From assembly GCF_946151065.1 (NCBI RefSeq), contig NZ_CAMGZA010000001.1, positions 1,116,001 to 1,180,000 on the forward strand: DNA of 64,000 nucleotides, written 5' to 3'. This stretch comes from Microbacterium sp. Marseille-Q6965 (GTDB taxonomy: Bacteria; Actinomycetota; Actinomycetes; Actinomycetales; Microbacteriaceae). The notes beneath the pieces were generated by a model. It was not told the origin of the DNA and ran no database searches. It saw only the letters and a list, made by a program, of their open reading frames with translations. The position numbers and the translations under genes were made by a program. This document shows, piece after piece, positions 28,439-37,955 of the stretch (positions within the stretch are counted from its first letter, which is position 1; each line of letters begins with the position of its first letter).

Positions 28439-29446
28439 TCAGTCCTTCTTGGCACGGCTCGGCTGGACGCGCGGCGGCTCGCCGGGCATCTTCGGGAAGT
28501 CGGGCGGGAAGGGGAGCTCGCCGAGACCCTCGGCGAGGTCACGCTCCCACCACTCGAGCAGGGTGTCGATGCGTGCGGGGTTGTCGGCGATCCCGCGCCA
28601 CGGATCGCCCACCTCCTCCAGCCGGCGGGGAACGGTGCGGATGGTGAAGTCGTGCGGTTCGAGACCATCGAGTTCCTCCCACGTCACGGGCGTCGAGACC
28701 GTCGCCGCCTGCAGCGGCCGGGGGCTGTAGGCGCCGGCCATCGTGCGGTCGCGGTTGGCCTGGTTGAAGTCGACGAAGATCCGCTCGCCGCGCTCCTCCT
28801 TCCACCAGCTCATGGTCACCTCCTCGGGCATCCGGCGCTCGAGCTCGCGGCCGGCGGCGATCACCGCGTGCCGCACGTCGAGGAACTCCCACTCGGGAAC
28901 GATGGGGCAGAACACGTGCAGACCGCGGTTGCCGCTCGTCTTGAGCCACGGCTCAAGGCCCGCCTCGTTCAGCACCTCGCGCAGGCCGTGGGCCGCTCGC
29001 ACCGCATCCGCGAAGTCGGTGCCCGGCTGGGGGTCAAGGTCGATGCGCAACTCCACCGGCCGGTCGGTGTCGTCGGCGCGCGAGGCCCACGGGTGGAAGA
29101 CGACCGTGTTCATCTGCGCGGCCCACACCACCGCGGCCGGTTCCGTGAGCACGAGCTGCGGATGACGGCGGCCGCTGTTGTACGTGACCGTGACCGACTC
29201 CACGTACTCGGGCGCTCCCTTGGGCGGGTTCTTGGAAAAGAAGCTCTCGCCGTCGATCGACTCGGGGAAGCGCTCCAGCGACACCGGCCGCCCCCCGTTG
29301 TGGGCGAGGAAGGGCTCGGCCACCGCGATGAGGTACTCCGCCAGTTCCCGCTTGGTGATGCCCTCCTGAGGCCACAGCACGCGGTCGGGGCTCGAGAGCG
29401 AGACCTCCCGCCCGCCGACCTGCAGGGTGATCCGCTCCGACGCCAT
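28439..29446 (-). CDS. Stand-alone LigD-type DNA polymerase/primase
   Basis: The 335-residue protein is the archaeo-eukaryotic primase-type polymerase domain (PolDom) found at the N-terminus of mycobacterial LigD. Here it stands alone, without ligase or phosphoesterase domains. The catalytic acidic motif RIDLDPQPG (Asp-x-Asp), the nucleotide-binding KTSGNRGLHVF and the later IFVDFNQANRDRT region are intact. Such enzymes add nucleotides, often ribonucleotides, during end joining. With LigC nearby they may provide the polymerase and ligase steps. No ribosome-site conflict is seen at the ATG (MASERITLQV). Confidence 0.93.
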   Translation of the reverse strand: MASERITLQVGGREVSLSSPDRVLWPQEGITKRELAEYLIAVAEPFLAHNGGRPVSLERFPESIDGESFFSKNPPKGAPEYVESVTVTYNSGRRHPQLVLTEPAAVVWAAQMNTVVFHPWASRADDTDRPVELRIDLDPQPGTDFADAVRAAHGLREVLNEAGLEPWLKTSGNRGLHVFCPIVPEWEFLDVRHAVIAAGRELERRMPEEVTMSWWKEERGERIFVDFNQANRDRTMAGAYSPRPLQAATVSTPVTWEELDGLEPHDFTIRTVPRRLEEVGDPWRGIADNPARIDTLLEWWERDLAEGLGELPFPPDFPKMPGEPPRVQPSRAKKD

Positions 29447-29563
29447 GTGCCGAGGCTATGCGGCGGGCGGGCGCCGAGAAAAGGGGTTGACGCCAGGGGC
29501 CGGTGCCGACCGCGGAGCGGCCACGCAGCACGACGCGGCAGGCGGGCGCGTGCGCGGGGCGCG

Positions 29564-30742
29564 TCAGTCGGCCAGGGCCAGAACGGGCGCCAGCTCCTCG
29601 CGAGTGAGCGTCATGAGGGGACCGGCGGGATCGAGGATGATCCCGCCCACCTGCGGGTTGTCTCGCAGGGCCCGCGCGATCTTCTCGACCGCGAGCGGCA
29701 GCGCCTTCTCGTCGCGGCCGAGCGCGGCGATCTCGAGCGGGTGCGAGAACACCTGGAGCAGGCGCGTGCCGTCGGCCAGGCGCGCCTCCGCGATGCCCAG
29801 CTTCTCGCTGCCGTTCTGTGTCGGCCCGACCGCCACCCACAGCGGGGGGCGCTCGGCGAGGAGGGCGGCCAGGCGGTGCGGGGTGTCGGCCTGACGCGGC
29901 TCCCCGAGCAGCGTCTTGACCCGCGCCTGCGGGTCGGCCTCGGCGAACGCCTTCTCCAGCACCTGGCGCGGCAGCACGGCGCGACGCGGCGAGTGGTTGT
30001 CGAGGATGATGCCCGCATACGAGCCCTGGAGCATGTGCCGCACGAGCGCCGAGACGGGCTGCCCGATCGCGGAGGTCTGCGTGTCGCCATCGGCCGCGAC
30101 GGCCTCGCGCAGGGCGCGACCGGAGCTGTAGGCCAGCATGTAGTCCTTGTCGCCCGCGCGCGCCACGCCGAACGTGATCTGGCCGCCGTCGGCCAGCTGC
30201 TGCCGCGCGTCGCCCTGCACACGCAGGTACAGGTTGCCCTGCATCGCCTGTCGCACGACGCCGAGCACCTGGGGTCCCGTGGGCTTCTCGGGCAGCGCGG
30301 CGAGCGCGTCGCGCACGAGCGCGTTGTCGCGCAGCCCGGGCACCGTCTCGAGCTCGGTGGGGGGCGCGGCGGGGGCGAACGGCAGACCGGGGCGCGCGCC
30401 GGACCGCGGAGTCGCCTGCATCCGCACCCGTGGGTCCGCGGCGGCGCGGGCAACGAGCGGATCGGCGCGCGGGCTGCCGTCGCTCGGCGCGGGCGGCTCG
30501 ACGGGAGCCCCGGCGGCGCCCAGGCCGGTGAACGATGACACGGAGATGCTGACGTCGGGCGTCGCCTCGGGCTCCGCCTGATCCGGTGGGGCCGCCTCCG
30601 TCTGCGCCGGCTCGGCGTCGGGGCTCTCCGACCGCGCAGGCGCCGGCTCGACCGACGGCCCCGCGTCACGCTTCGGGGCGACCTCCTCGTCCCGCTTCGG
30701 GTCGCGGTCGTCGTCCTTCTTCTTGCGCGAGAACAAGCCCAT
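29564..30742 (-). CDS. SseB family protein with long low-complexity N-terminus
   Basis: The 392-residue protein has a basic/acidic start (MGLFSRKKKDDDRD), about 120 residues of Pro/Ala/Glu-rich linker, and C-terminal SseB-type domains. In the latter, NLYLRVQGDARQQLADGG, GIILDNHSPRRAVLPRQ and VGGIILDPAGP match the N- and C-terminal halves of the family. SseB proteins are poorly defined; some are linked to enhanced serine sensitivity or to secretion chaperoning. No signal peptide is present. It is 52 bp downstream of the helicase gene on the same strand and may be co-transcribed with it. Confidence 0.75.
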   Translation of the reverse strand: MGLFSRKKKDDDRDPKRDEEVAPKRDAGPSVEPAPARSESPDAEPAQTEAAPPDQAEPEATPDVSISVSSFTGLGAAGAPVEPPAPSDGSPRADPLVARAAADPRVRMQATPRSGARPGLPFAPAAPPTELETVPGLRDNALVRDALAALPEKPTGPQVLGVVRQAMQGNLYLRVQGDARQQLADGGQITFGVARAGDKDYMLAYSSGRALREAVAADGDTQTSAIGQPVSALVRHMLQGSYAGIILDNHSPRRAVLPRQVLEKAFAEADPQARVKTLLGEPRQADTPHRLAALLAERPPLWVAVGPTQNGSEKLGIAEARLADGTRLLQVFSHPLEIAALGRDEKALPLAVEKIARALRDNPQVGGIILDPAGPLMTLTREELAPVLALAD

Positions 30743-30794
30743 GCGCCCAGCGTACGTGGCGCAGGTGACCGGCGGGCCGCCGCCTCACGCGCCG

Positions 30795-33197
30795 TCAGAG
30801 CTTGGCGATGGGCGCGACCTTGATGAGCAGCTTCTTCGCGCCGGCCGTGTCGAAGCGCACGTGCGCGATGCGCTTGGCGCCCTCGCCCGTCACGGCGTCC
30901 ACGCGCCCCTCGCCGAAGTCGTCGTGGCGGATCCGGTCTCCCGGGGCGAGCTCGAGATCGCCGTTGTCGCGCACCTTGTTGGTGACCAGGCCGGGGAACC
31001 GGTCCATCGCCGTGGACTTCGGCTTCAGCCCGCCGCCGGCCGGCAGCGGCTTGACGCCCCAGCGGTCGGAGCCGGACGCGGGGCGGCGGGCGTTGAGCGC
31101 ACGCGACTGCGTGCCGCCGCGGCCGTTCACATCGCCCGGCGACTGCCGCCAGTCGATGAGATGCGCGGGGATCTCCTGCAGGAAGCGGCTGGGCATCGCG
31201 ACCGACACCTCGCCGAACTGGGCGCGCGTCATCGCCAGGGACAGGTACAGCCGCTTGCGGGCCCGGGTGATGCCCACGTAGAACAGGCGACGCTCCTCCT
31301 GGGGACCGCCGGGCTCGCCCGCCGAGATGCGGTGCGGGATGAGGTCCTCCTCCACGCCCGTGAGGAAGACGTGATCGAACTCGAGACCCTTCGCGGTATG
31401 CAACGTCATGAGCGACACCGATCCGGACTCGTCGTCCAGGTCGTCGCTGTCGGCCACGAGCGCCACCTCGGTGAGGAAGTCCAGCAGCGTGCCCTCGGGG
31501 TTGTTGCGCGCGAACTCGCGCGTGACGGCCACGAGCTCGTCGAGGTTCTCGACGCGGGCCTCGTCCTGGGGGTCGCGTGACGCGCGCAGCGCGTCGTAGT
31601 AGCCCGACTTGTTGAGCAGCAGCTGCAGCCCCTCGGTCACCGACGTCGGCGGAGCGGCCTCGCCCGAGGCCGGGAGCATGATCTCGGTGGCCTCTCGCAG
31701 CACGGTGTCGAGCTGCGCGATCGCGGCCTGCAGCTTCGGCCCGACGCCGAGCTCGGCCGCGTTGGCGAGCGCGTCGCGGAACGTGATGCCGTGATCCTCA
31801 GCGAACCGCGCGATGCTCGTCTCGGTGACGGCGCCGATGCCGCGCTTGGGCTTGTTCAAGATGCGCCGCAGGGCCATCTCGTCGGCCGGATTCGCAACCG
31901 CGACGAGGTAGGCCAGCGCGTCCTTGATCTCGGCGCGTTCGTAGAACTTGGTGCCGCCCATGATCTTGTACGGCACCGCGGCGCGGATGAAGATCTCCTC
32001 GAGAGCGCGCGACTGCGAGTTGGTGCGGTAGAACACGGCGATGTCGCCGTAGGCGGCGCCGGCACGGTGCAGCGCCTCGATCTCGTCCGCCACGAACTGC
32101 GCCTCGTCGTGCTGCGAGTAGCCGGTGAAGCCGACGACCTTCTCCCCCGTGCCGGCGTCGGTCCACAGGTTCTTCGCCTTGCGGTCGAAGTTGTTCGCGA
32201 TCACGGCGTTCGCCGCGTCGAGGATGTTCTGGGTCGAGCGATAGTTCTGCTCGAGCAGCACCACCTTGGCGCCGGGGAAGTCTCGCTCGAACTCGCTGAT
32301 GTTGCGGATGTCGGCGCCGCGGAATGCGTAGATCGACTGGTCAGAGTCGCCCACGACGGTGAGCGATGCCGCCTCGCCCTCGTCCAGCAGCGCGAGCATG
32401 CCGCCCCCCACATCCTGCGACGACTGCACCGGCCGCGTCAGCTCGTGAATGAGCGCGTACTGGGCGTGGTTGGTGTCCTGGTACTCGTCGACGAGGATGT
32501 GGCGGAAGCGCTTGCGATAGACGTCCGCCACCTGCGGGAACGCGCGGAAGAGGTAGACGGTCTGCGCGATCAGGTCGTCGAAGTCGAAGGCGTTGGCCCG
32601 GCGCAGCTGCTTCTCGTAGTCGCGGAAGATCTCGATGAAGACCCGCTCGGCCGGATCATCGTGGCTCACGGTGCGGGCGTAGGCGTCGGCGTCGGACAGC
32701 TCGTTCTTGAGCTTCGAGATCTTCGACTGCACCGCGGCGGGCGTCAGGCCCAGCGCGTCGGCCTCGTGTTCCTTGACGAGCCGCTTGATGAGGGCGCGCG
32801 AGTCGCCGGAGTCGTAAATGGTGAACGACGACGTGAACCCGAACTGCTCGGCCTCGCGGCGCAGGATCCGCACGCAGGCGGAGTGGAACGTCGAGATCCA
32901 CATGCCCCGGGCGCCGTCACCGACCAGCTGTTCGACGCGCTCGCGCATCTCCTGCGCGGCCTTGTTGGTGAAGGTGATGGCCAGGATCTGACTCGGCCAG
33001 GCCTCGCGAGATCGCAGCAGCGACGCGATCCGGTGTGTCAGTACGCGCGTCTTTCCCGATCCGGCGCCCGCCACGATGAGCAGGGCCGGCCCGCGGTACT
33101 CCACCGCCTCGCGCTGCGGGGGGTTGAGGCCGTCCAGCAGGGGGTCGCCGGCCGGTCCGGTTCCGTGCACGATGAGGGGCGAGGAGGCATCTGACAT
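30795..33197 (-). CDS. pcrA: ATP-dependent DNA helicase UvrD/PcrA
   Basis: This 800-residue SF1A helicase acts in nucleotide excision repair and displaces proteins such as RecA. Walker A is GAGSGKT (motif I). Motif Ia ITFTNKAAQEMRERV, motif II VDEYQDTNHAQY, motif III VVGDSDQSIYAFRGAD, motif IV ENYRST-like and motif VI VGITRARKRLYLS occur in order. The C-terminus has the PcrA-type tail with a Tudor-like module (LAPGDRIRHDDFGEGRV) that binds RNA polymerase in homologues. The ATG has a strong GGAGGGGA ribosome site. It is divergent from the GntR gene. Confidence 0.95.
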   Translation of the reverse strand: MSDASSPLIVHGTGPAGDPLLDGLNPPQREAVEYRGPALLIVAGAGSGKTRVLTHRIASLLRSREAWPSQILAITFTNKAAQEMRERVEQLVGDGARGMWISTFHSACVRILRREAEQFGFTSSFTIYDSGDSRALIKRLVKEHEADALGLTPAAVQSKISKLKNELSDADAYARTVSHDDPAERVFIEIFRDYEKQLRRANAFDFDDLIAQTVYLFRAFPQVADVYRKRFRHILVDEYQDTNHAQYALIHELTRPVQSSQDVGGGMLALLDEGEAASLTVVGDSDQSIYAFRGADIRNISEFERDFPGAKVVLLEQNYRSTQNILDAANAVIANNFDRKAKNLWTDAGTGEKVVGFTGYSQHDEAQFVADEIEALHRAGAAYGDIAVFYRTNSQSRALEEIFIRAAVPYKIMGGTKFYERAEIKDALAYLVAVANPADEMALRRILNKPKRGIGAVTETSIARFAEDHGITFRDALANAAELGVGPKLQAAIAQLDTVLREATEIMLPASGEAAPPTSVTEGLQLLLNKSGYYDALRASRDPQDEARVENLDELVAVTREFARNNPEGTLLDFLTEVALVADSDDLDDESGSVSLMTLHTAKGLEFDHVFLTGVEEDLIPHRISAGEPGGPQEERRLFYVGITRARKRLYLSLAMTRAQFGEVSVAMPSRFLQEIPAHLIDWRQSPGDVNGRGGTQSRALNARRPASGSDRWGVKPLPAGGGLKPKSTAMDRFPGLVTNKVRDNGDLELAPGDRIRHDDFGEGRVDAVTGEGAKRIAHVRFDTAGAKKLLIKVAPIAKL

Positions 33198-33331
33198 GTC
33201 CCCTCCAGTCTAGGTTCGGGCACCGACGCCGCGGCCCGCGCGGCCTCGCCACCGCCGCGATCGGGCCGCTCACCGCCGTTCCCCCCGATTTCTCGGTTGC
33301 GGGCGGCCGAAACCGGGATACCGTCTTTGTC

Positions 33332-34072
<741 letters not shown>

Positions 34073-34083
34073 GCGGGCGGTTC

Positions 34084-35088
34084 TCAGCGGAAGAAGGCGA
34101 CGCCGAGGTCGGTGTGGTCGACGAACACGCCGTCCACGCCGGCCTCGCGAATGATCCGCCACTCCGCCTCGTAGTCGCCGAACGCGGCCTTCCCGCCACC
34201 GGAGCGGAACTCGCCGACGAGGAAGGCGTTCTCGGGCCGGCACGTCCAGGTGTAGACGAGCAGCCCGCGCGCGTGCGCGTCGGCCACCACGGGTGAAGGA
34301 CCCGTGGCCCGCCCCCGGCGATCGGGGGCGAGGATCATGCGCTTGTCCACGCTGATGCCGTCCACGTGCCCCACGAGCTGATCCAGCCCGTCGGGACGCG
34401 CCGTCGCCTCGTACGTCGGCGCGTCCGCGCCGCGGGCCGCGACGAGGTCCGCGGGCTTCCCGGTCGACTCCAGGAGGTAGACGAACGACGCCCGCAAACC
34501 GGCCTCGCGCAACCGCGCGAGCACCGTCGATTCGAACGACTCCACCACGAGCGGCCACCGTCCGTCGTCCCAGCCCGCCGCGCGCAGGTCGCGCAGGATG
34601 AGCGGCACGAGGTCGAGACCCATCGACGCGAAGTAGGTGGCGTGCTTGACCTCGAGGACGACCCCGATCTCGCGGCCGTGCTGCAGCGAGGCGCGCGCCG
34701 TCATGTCGAGCAGGTCCACGAGGCGCAGCATCGGTTGCGTGCCGTCGAAGCTCGCGCTCGCCGGCCGCAGCCGAGGGATCCGCTCGCGGCAACGCAGCGT
34801 CGCGAGCTCCTCCCACGTGAAGTCCTCGGTGAACCATCCCGTCAGCCGCTCGCCGTCAACGGTCTTCGTGGTGCGGCGCTCGGCGAACTCGGGGCGCTCG
34901 GCGACGTCGGTGGTCCCGGAGATCTCGTTCTCGTGGCGCACCACGAGCACCCCATCCCGCGTCGCGACGACGTCGGGCTCGACGGCGTCGCAGCCCATCT
35001 CGAAGGCGAGCTCGTAGGCCGATGCCGAGTGCTCGGGGCGATACCCCGACGCACCTCGGTGCGCGACGACGATCGGGGAGCGGCGCAT
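34084..35088 (-). CDS. glpQ: Glycerophosphodiester phosphodiesterase
   Basis: The 334-residue enzyme hydrolyses glycerophosphodiesters to glycerol-3-phosphate and an alcohol. The GDPD signature VAHRGASGYRPEHS has the catalytic His and Arg, followed by DAVEPDVVATRDGVLVVRHE with the metal-binding Glu and Asp and the second His. No signal peptide is visible, so it is probably cytoplasmic and works on lipid breakdown products. The symbol follows the GlpQ-like length; cytoplasmic UgpQ is shorter, so subfamily assignment is not firm. It ends near the GntR gene. Confidence 0.88.
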   Translation of the reverse strand: MRRSPIVVAHRGASGYRPEHSASAYELAFEMGCDAVEPDVVATRDGVLVVRHENEISGTTDVAERPEFAERRTTKTVDGERLTGWFTEDFTWEELATLRCRERIPRLRPASASFDGTQPMLRLVDLLDMTARASLQHGREIGVVLEVKHATYFASMGLDLVPLILRDLRAAGWDDGRWPLVVESFESTVLARLREAGLRASFVYLLESTGKPADLVAARGADAPTYEATARPDGLDQLVGHVDGISVDKRMILAPDRRGRATGPSPVVADAHARGLLVYTWTCRPENAFLVGEFRSGGGKAAFGDYEAEWRIIREAGVDGVFVDHTDLGVAFFR

Positions 35089-35271
35089 GCCCCCAGGCTA
35101 ATCCGATGAGCGCGCGCGTCCTCGGCGTCGCCCCCGGTGGGGAAAACCCCCGAAGGCGGTTGCGCCCTGGGCGAAATCCCCGCCGACCCAGGCGCGTGAT
35201 AGCCAACGCCGTTACTGTGGAAGCAAGGCGCCGTGGCCGGCGCCCATCGAGACCTTGGAGTGTGACCGATC

Positions 35272-36186
35272 ATGGCCAGCCCCGGATTCAACAACCCCGT
35301 CTTCCAGGCCCCTCAGCAGGGCGCCTACGGCACGCCGCTGCAGCCGCCCGCCGCGCAGCAGCCGAACGTCGGCTACGCGCAGGCCGGCCAGTACTCGCAG
35401 ATGGGCGTGGACGCCGCCGCTCAGTCTCGCATCGAGGGTGCCTACACCGCGCCCGCCGCCGGTGCGATCGAGACCGGCCGCATGACCGTCGAGGACACGG
35501 TCCTCAAGACGCTGATGCTCTTCGGCGCGCTGATCGTCTTCGCCGCGGTCGGCTGGGTGTGGACCCTCGGCGGCGCGCTCGGCCCGCAGAGCGCCACGAG
35601 CATCAACATGCTGCCGTGGATCATCGGTGCGCTCGGCGGCTTCGTGCTGGGCCTGGTCAACTCGTTCAAGCGGCAGCCGAGCCCCGCGCTGATCTTCGCG
35701 TACGCCGCGTTCGAGGGCCTCTTCGTTGGCGGCATCTCGGCGTACTTCGAGTTCATCTGGCCGGGCATCGTCATCCAGGCGACGCTCGCGACCGTCGCGG
35801 TCGTCGGCGTCACCCTGGCGCTGTTCGCGAACGGCAAGGTGCGTGCCTCGGCGAAGGCGACGAAGATCTTCATGATCGCGATGATCGGGTACCTCGTCTT
35901 CTCGCTGCTGAACGTCATCCTGATGTGGACCGGCGTGACCGACAACGCGTTCGGCCTGCGCTCGGTGGAGTTCATGGGCATCCCGCTCGGTCTGATCATC
36001 GGCGTGCTCGTCGTGTTCATGGCGGCGTACTCGCTCGTGCTCGACTTCGACATGATCCAGCAGGGTGTGCGCAACGGCGCTCCCCGCAAGTTCGGCTGGA
36101 TGGGCGCCTTCGGCATCATGGTCACCGTCGTGTGGCTCTACATCGAGATCCTGCGCATCATCGCGATCCTGCGCGGCAACGACTGA
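35272..36186 (+). CDS. Bax inhibitor-1/YccA family membrane protein
   Basis: The 304-residue protein has about 65 polar N-terminal residues rich in Gln, Pro and Ala. Seven hydrophobic segments follow from about residue 78, ending with the ILRIIAILRGND tail. The VTLALFANGKVRAS and DFDMIQQGVRNGAP regions match the BI-1 family, of which the Asp-rich end of the last helices is involved in pH-sensitive calcium leak in structural studies of YetJ. Cellular role in bacteria is largely open. TTGGAG lies 12 bp before the ATG. A strong hairpin follows the stop, so it is a single-gene unit. Confidence 0.9.
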   Translation: MASPGFNNPVFQAPQQGAYGTPLQPPAAQQPNVGYAQAGQYSQMGVDAAAQSRIEGAYTAPAAGAIETGRMTVEDTVLKTLMLFGALIVFAAVGWVWTLGGALGPQSATSINMLPWIIGALGGFVLGLVNSFKRQPSPALIFAYAAFEGLFVGGISAYFEFIWPGIVIQATLATVAVVGVTLALFANGKVRASAKATKIFMIAMIGYLVFSLLNVILMWTGVTDNAFGLRSVEFMGIPLGLIIGVLVVFMAAYSLVLDFDMIQQGVRNGAPRKFGWMGAFGIMVTVVWLYIEILRIIAILRGND

Positions 36187-36204
36187 CGAGGCCGCGTCGC
36201 ACGC

Positions 36205-36236
36205 GAAAGGGCCGCTCCCTCGGGGGCGGCCCTTTC
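36205..36236 (+). terminator. Terminator of the BI-1 family gene
   Basis: A perfect 11-bp stem (GAAAGGGCCGC against GCGGCCCTTTC) with a GC-rich inner extension lies 18 bp after the stop. The right arm ends in CTTTC. It also separates this gene from the clpP promoter. Confidence 0.75.
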
Positions 36237-36253
36237 TCGCACCCGGCCCCGTC

Positions 36254-36285
36254 ATCCGCTTCCGGCGGATCCGCGCCCGGCGGAT
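36254..36285 (+). promoter_or_regulatory. Two overlapping CGC-N5-GCG inverted repeats upstream of the clpP pair
   Basis: Two perfect 6-bp inverted repeats, ATCCGC-N5-GCGGAT, lie in tandem and share the AT between them, with centres 15 bp apart. They end 39 bp before the clpP start. The core CGC-N5-GCG matches the reported ClgR-type operator. A third site of the same form lies upstream of the facing HTH gene. I infer they are binding sites for that regulator or ClgR. Confidence 0.6.
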
Positions 36286-36324
36286 TCGGCGGCGCGAGCC
36301 GCACGGGCGCCGCACGCTGGGGGC

Positions 36325-36966
36325 ATGGCAGAAGACACCACCGTCCCCCGATTCACCCCAGAGGCCCGACGCGAGCTGTACCACCGCCGCGTGCTCGTGC
36401 TCGACGGCCCCTTGGACGACGACAACGGCACGCTGCTGGCCACGCAGCTGCTTGCCCTGGCCGCCGAGGACCCCGCCAGCGACATCGCGCTGTGGATCCA
36501 CTCCCCCGGCGGTTCGGTGCCGTCGATGCTCGCGATCCGCGACGTCATGCGCCTCGTCCCGTGCGACGTCTCGACGCTCGACCTCGGCATGGCCTACAGC
36601 GCGGGCCAGTTCCTCCTCTCGGCGGGCGCGAGGGGCAAGCGCCGGGCGCTGCCACACGCCAAGGTGCTGCTGCACCAGGGGTCGGCAGGCATCGGAGGCG
36701 CCGCCGTCGACGTGGAGCTGCAGGCCGACGACCTTCGCCAGATGCGCGACACCGTGCTCGGGCTGATCGCCGCCGACACCGGGCAACCCGTCGAGCGCGT
36801 CTTCGAGGACTCGCTGCACGACCACTGGTTCTCGGCGCAGGAGGCGCTCCAGTACGGATTCATCGACGCCATCGTGGCCGACTTCGAAGACATCATGCCG
36901 CGGCGACGCCGGCCCCTGGGGCTCGGCGCCGACCTCGGCTCGGGCGACGAGGGGGTCGCGAAGTGA
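36325..36966 (+). CDS. clpP: ClpP-family protease subunit with intact triad
   Basis: The 213-residue ClpP-like protein has the residues expected of an active serine protease: Ser92 in GMAYSAGQF, His117 in LLHQGSAG and Asp166 in HDHWFSA. The handle region and ClpP fold signatures (IHSPGGSV, ARGKRRALPHAKV) are present. It is more diverged than housekeeping ClpP1/ClpP2, for example GMAYS instead of GQAAS. It overlaps a second clpP gene by 4 bp (GTGA). The two probably form one mixed barrel, fed by an AAA+ partner encoded elsewhere. The operon resembles Streptomyces clpP3-clpP4, although equivalence is inferred. Upstream CGC-N5-GCG sites suggest ClgR/PopR-type activation. Confidence 0.85.
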   Translation: MAEDTTVPRFTPEARRELYHRRVLVLDGPLDDDNGTLLATQLLALAAEDPASDIALWIHSPGGSVPSMLAIRDVMRLVPCDVSTLDLGMAYSAGQFLLSAGARGKRRALPHAKVLLHQGSAGIGGAAVDVELQADDLRQMRDTVLGLIAADTGQPVERVFEDSLHDHWFSAQEALQYGFIDAIVADFEDIMPRRRRPLGLGADLGSGDEGVAK

Positions 36967-37553
36967 GCAGCTACACCATCCCGAACGTGATCACCCGCGA
37001 CGGCCGCGGCGAGCGGATCATGGACGTGTACTCCCACCTGCTGAGCGAGCGCGTCGTGTACCTCGGCACGGCCATCGACGCCGGCGTGGCGAACGCGCTC
37101 ATCGCTCAGCTGCTGCATCTCGAGGCCGACGCACCGGAGCGCGAGGTACAGCTCTACATCAATTGCGAGGGCGGTGACCCGGCGGCCGCGCTGGGCGTGT
37201 ACGACACCATCCGGTACATCCGACCCGACGTCGCCACGACGTGTGTGGGGCAGGCGGTCGGAGTGGGCGCGATGCTCCTGGCCGCGGGGGCGCCGGGCCG
37301 GCGCGGCGTGCTTCCGCACGCGCGCGTCGTGCTGCACCAGCCGGCGGCGCAGAGCCGCGGCGCGGTGCCGGACCTCATCGTCCACGCCGATGAGCTCGTG
37401 CGGGTACGCGGCGACCTGGAGGGCATTCTCGCCCGGCACACGGGCCGCGACGCGGGCGAGCTGCGTCGCGACACGGACCGCGATCGCGTGTTCACGGCGC
37501 CGGGAGCGGTGGAGTACGGCCTGGCGGACCGCGTGCTGGAGCGGCGGGCGTGA
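36963..37553 (+). CDS. ClpP-family subunit lacking the catalytic serine (ClpR-like)
   Basis: This 196-residue ClpP paralogue aligns well along its length (RGERIMDVYSHLLSERVVYL, INCEGGDPAAAL). At the catalytic Ser it reads GQAVGVGAMLL, so residue 100 is Gly (GGA codon). The His (His125, VVLHQPAA) and Asp (Asp174, DRDRVF) are retained. It is therefore probably inactive and acts as a structural or regulatory subunit in a mixed tetradecamer with the product of the overlapping upstream gene. Catalytically dead ClpR subunits are known in cyanobacteria and plastids. The GTG start gives a GTGA overlap with the previous stop. The large open frame upstream is a shadow. Confidence 0.83.
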   Translation: MSSYTIPNVITRDGRGERIMDVYSHLLSERVVYLGTAIDAGVANALIAQLLHLEADAPEREVQLYINCEGGDPAAALGVYDTIRYIRPDVATTCVGQAVGVGAMLLAAGAPGRRGVLPHARVVLHQPAAQSRGAVPDLIVHADELVRVRGDLEGILARHTGRDAGELRRDTDRDRVFTAPGAVEYGLADRVLERRA

Positions 37554-37560
37554 GCCGCGC

Positions 37561-37917
37561 TCAGGCCGCGAGCGCGAGGACGGCGCGCCCCGGCCCGGCA
37601 CCCCGCACCGGCACGGCGGTCGGCGTCGGCGCCGCGGCCCGCAGCTGATCGGCGATCCCGCTCGTGAGCTCGAGGAGGGAGCCGTCGAGGGCCCCGACGA
37701 CGGCGGAGAGGATCTCGCTCGAGGGCTCCTTCAGCCCCCGCTCGATCTCCGAGAGGTACTGCACCGAGACGCCGGCCCGTCGGGCGACATCGGCGAGCCT
37801 CTCACCGCGCTCGTGGCGGCGGCGGCGCAGGTGCTCGCCGACGAGATGGCGCCACAGCGGGTCGACCCGCCGCGTGGGCGTGCTCTCGGGGAGGGGGAAC
37901 GGGATCGGCTCGGCCAT
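37561..37917 (-). CDS. XRE-type HTH regulator, ClgR/PopR-like
   Basis: The 118-residue protein has one helix-turn-helix at about residues 28-80 (ERLADVARRAGVSVQYLSE and IERGLKEPSSEIL, the pattern of the ClgR/PopR group that controls clp genes), plus an Ala/Pro-rich tail. It is convergent with the clpP pair, 7 bp from the second subunit's stop. In Streptomyces, PopR and ClgR control clpP operons, so this gene probably controls the neighbouring clpP-like operon. It also has its own CGC-N5-GCG site 38 bp upstream. The longer open frame in this direction is a shadow; homologues start near MAEPIPF. Confidence 0.75.
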   Translation of the reverse strand: MAEPIPFPLPESTPTRRVDPLWRHLVGEHLRRRRHERGERLADVARRAGVSVQYLSEIERGLKEPSSEILSAVVGALDGSLLELTSGIADQLRAAAPTPTAVPVRGAGPGRAVLALAA

Positions 37918-37955
37918 GCCCACACGGTAGGCGAGCCGGCGGCCGCGACACAGGG

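Noticed and set aside
29447..29563. Possible small gene between the LigD-type polymerase and SseB
   Set aside because: The gap is 117 bp and no frame with a good ribosome site or hydrophobic or conserved pattern was seen.
35022..36962. N-terminal extension of the second clpP gene in the same frame
   Set aside because: It runs through BI-1 and the first clpP in the wrong frame. The GTG at 36963 fits the ClpP family start and overlaps the previous stop.
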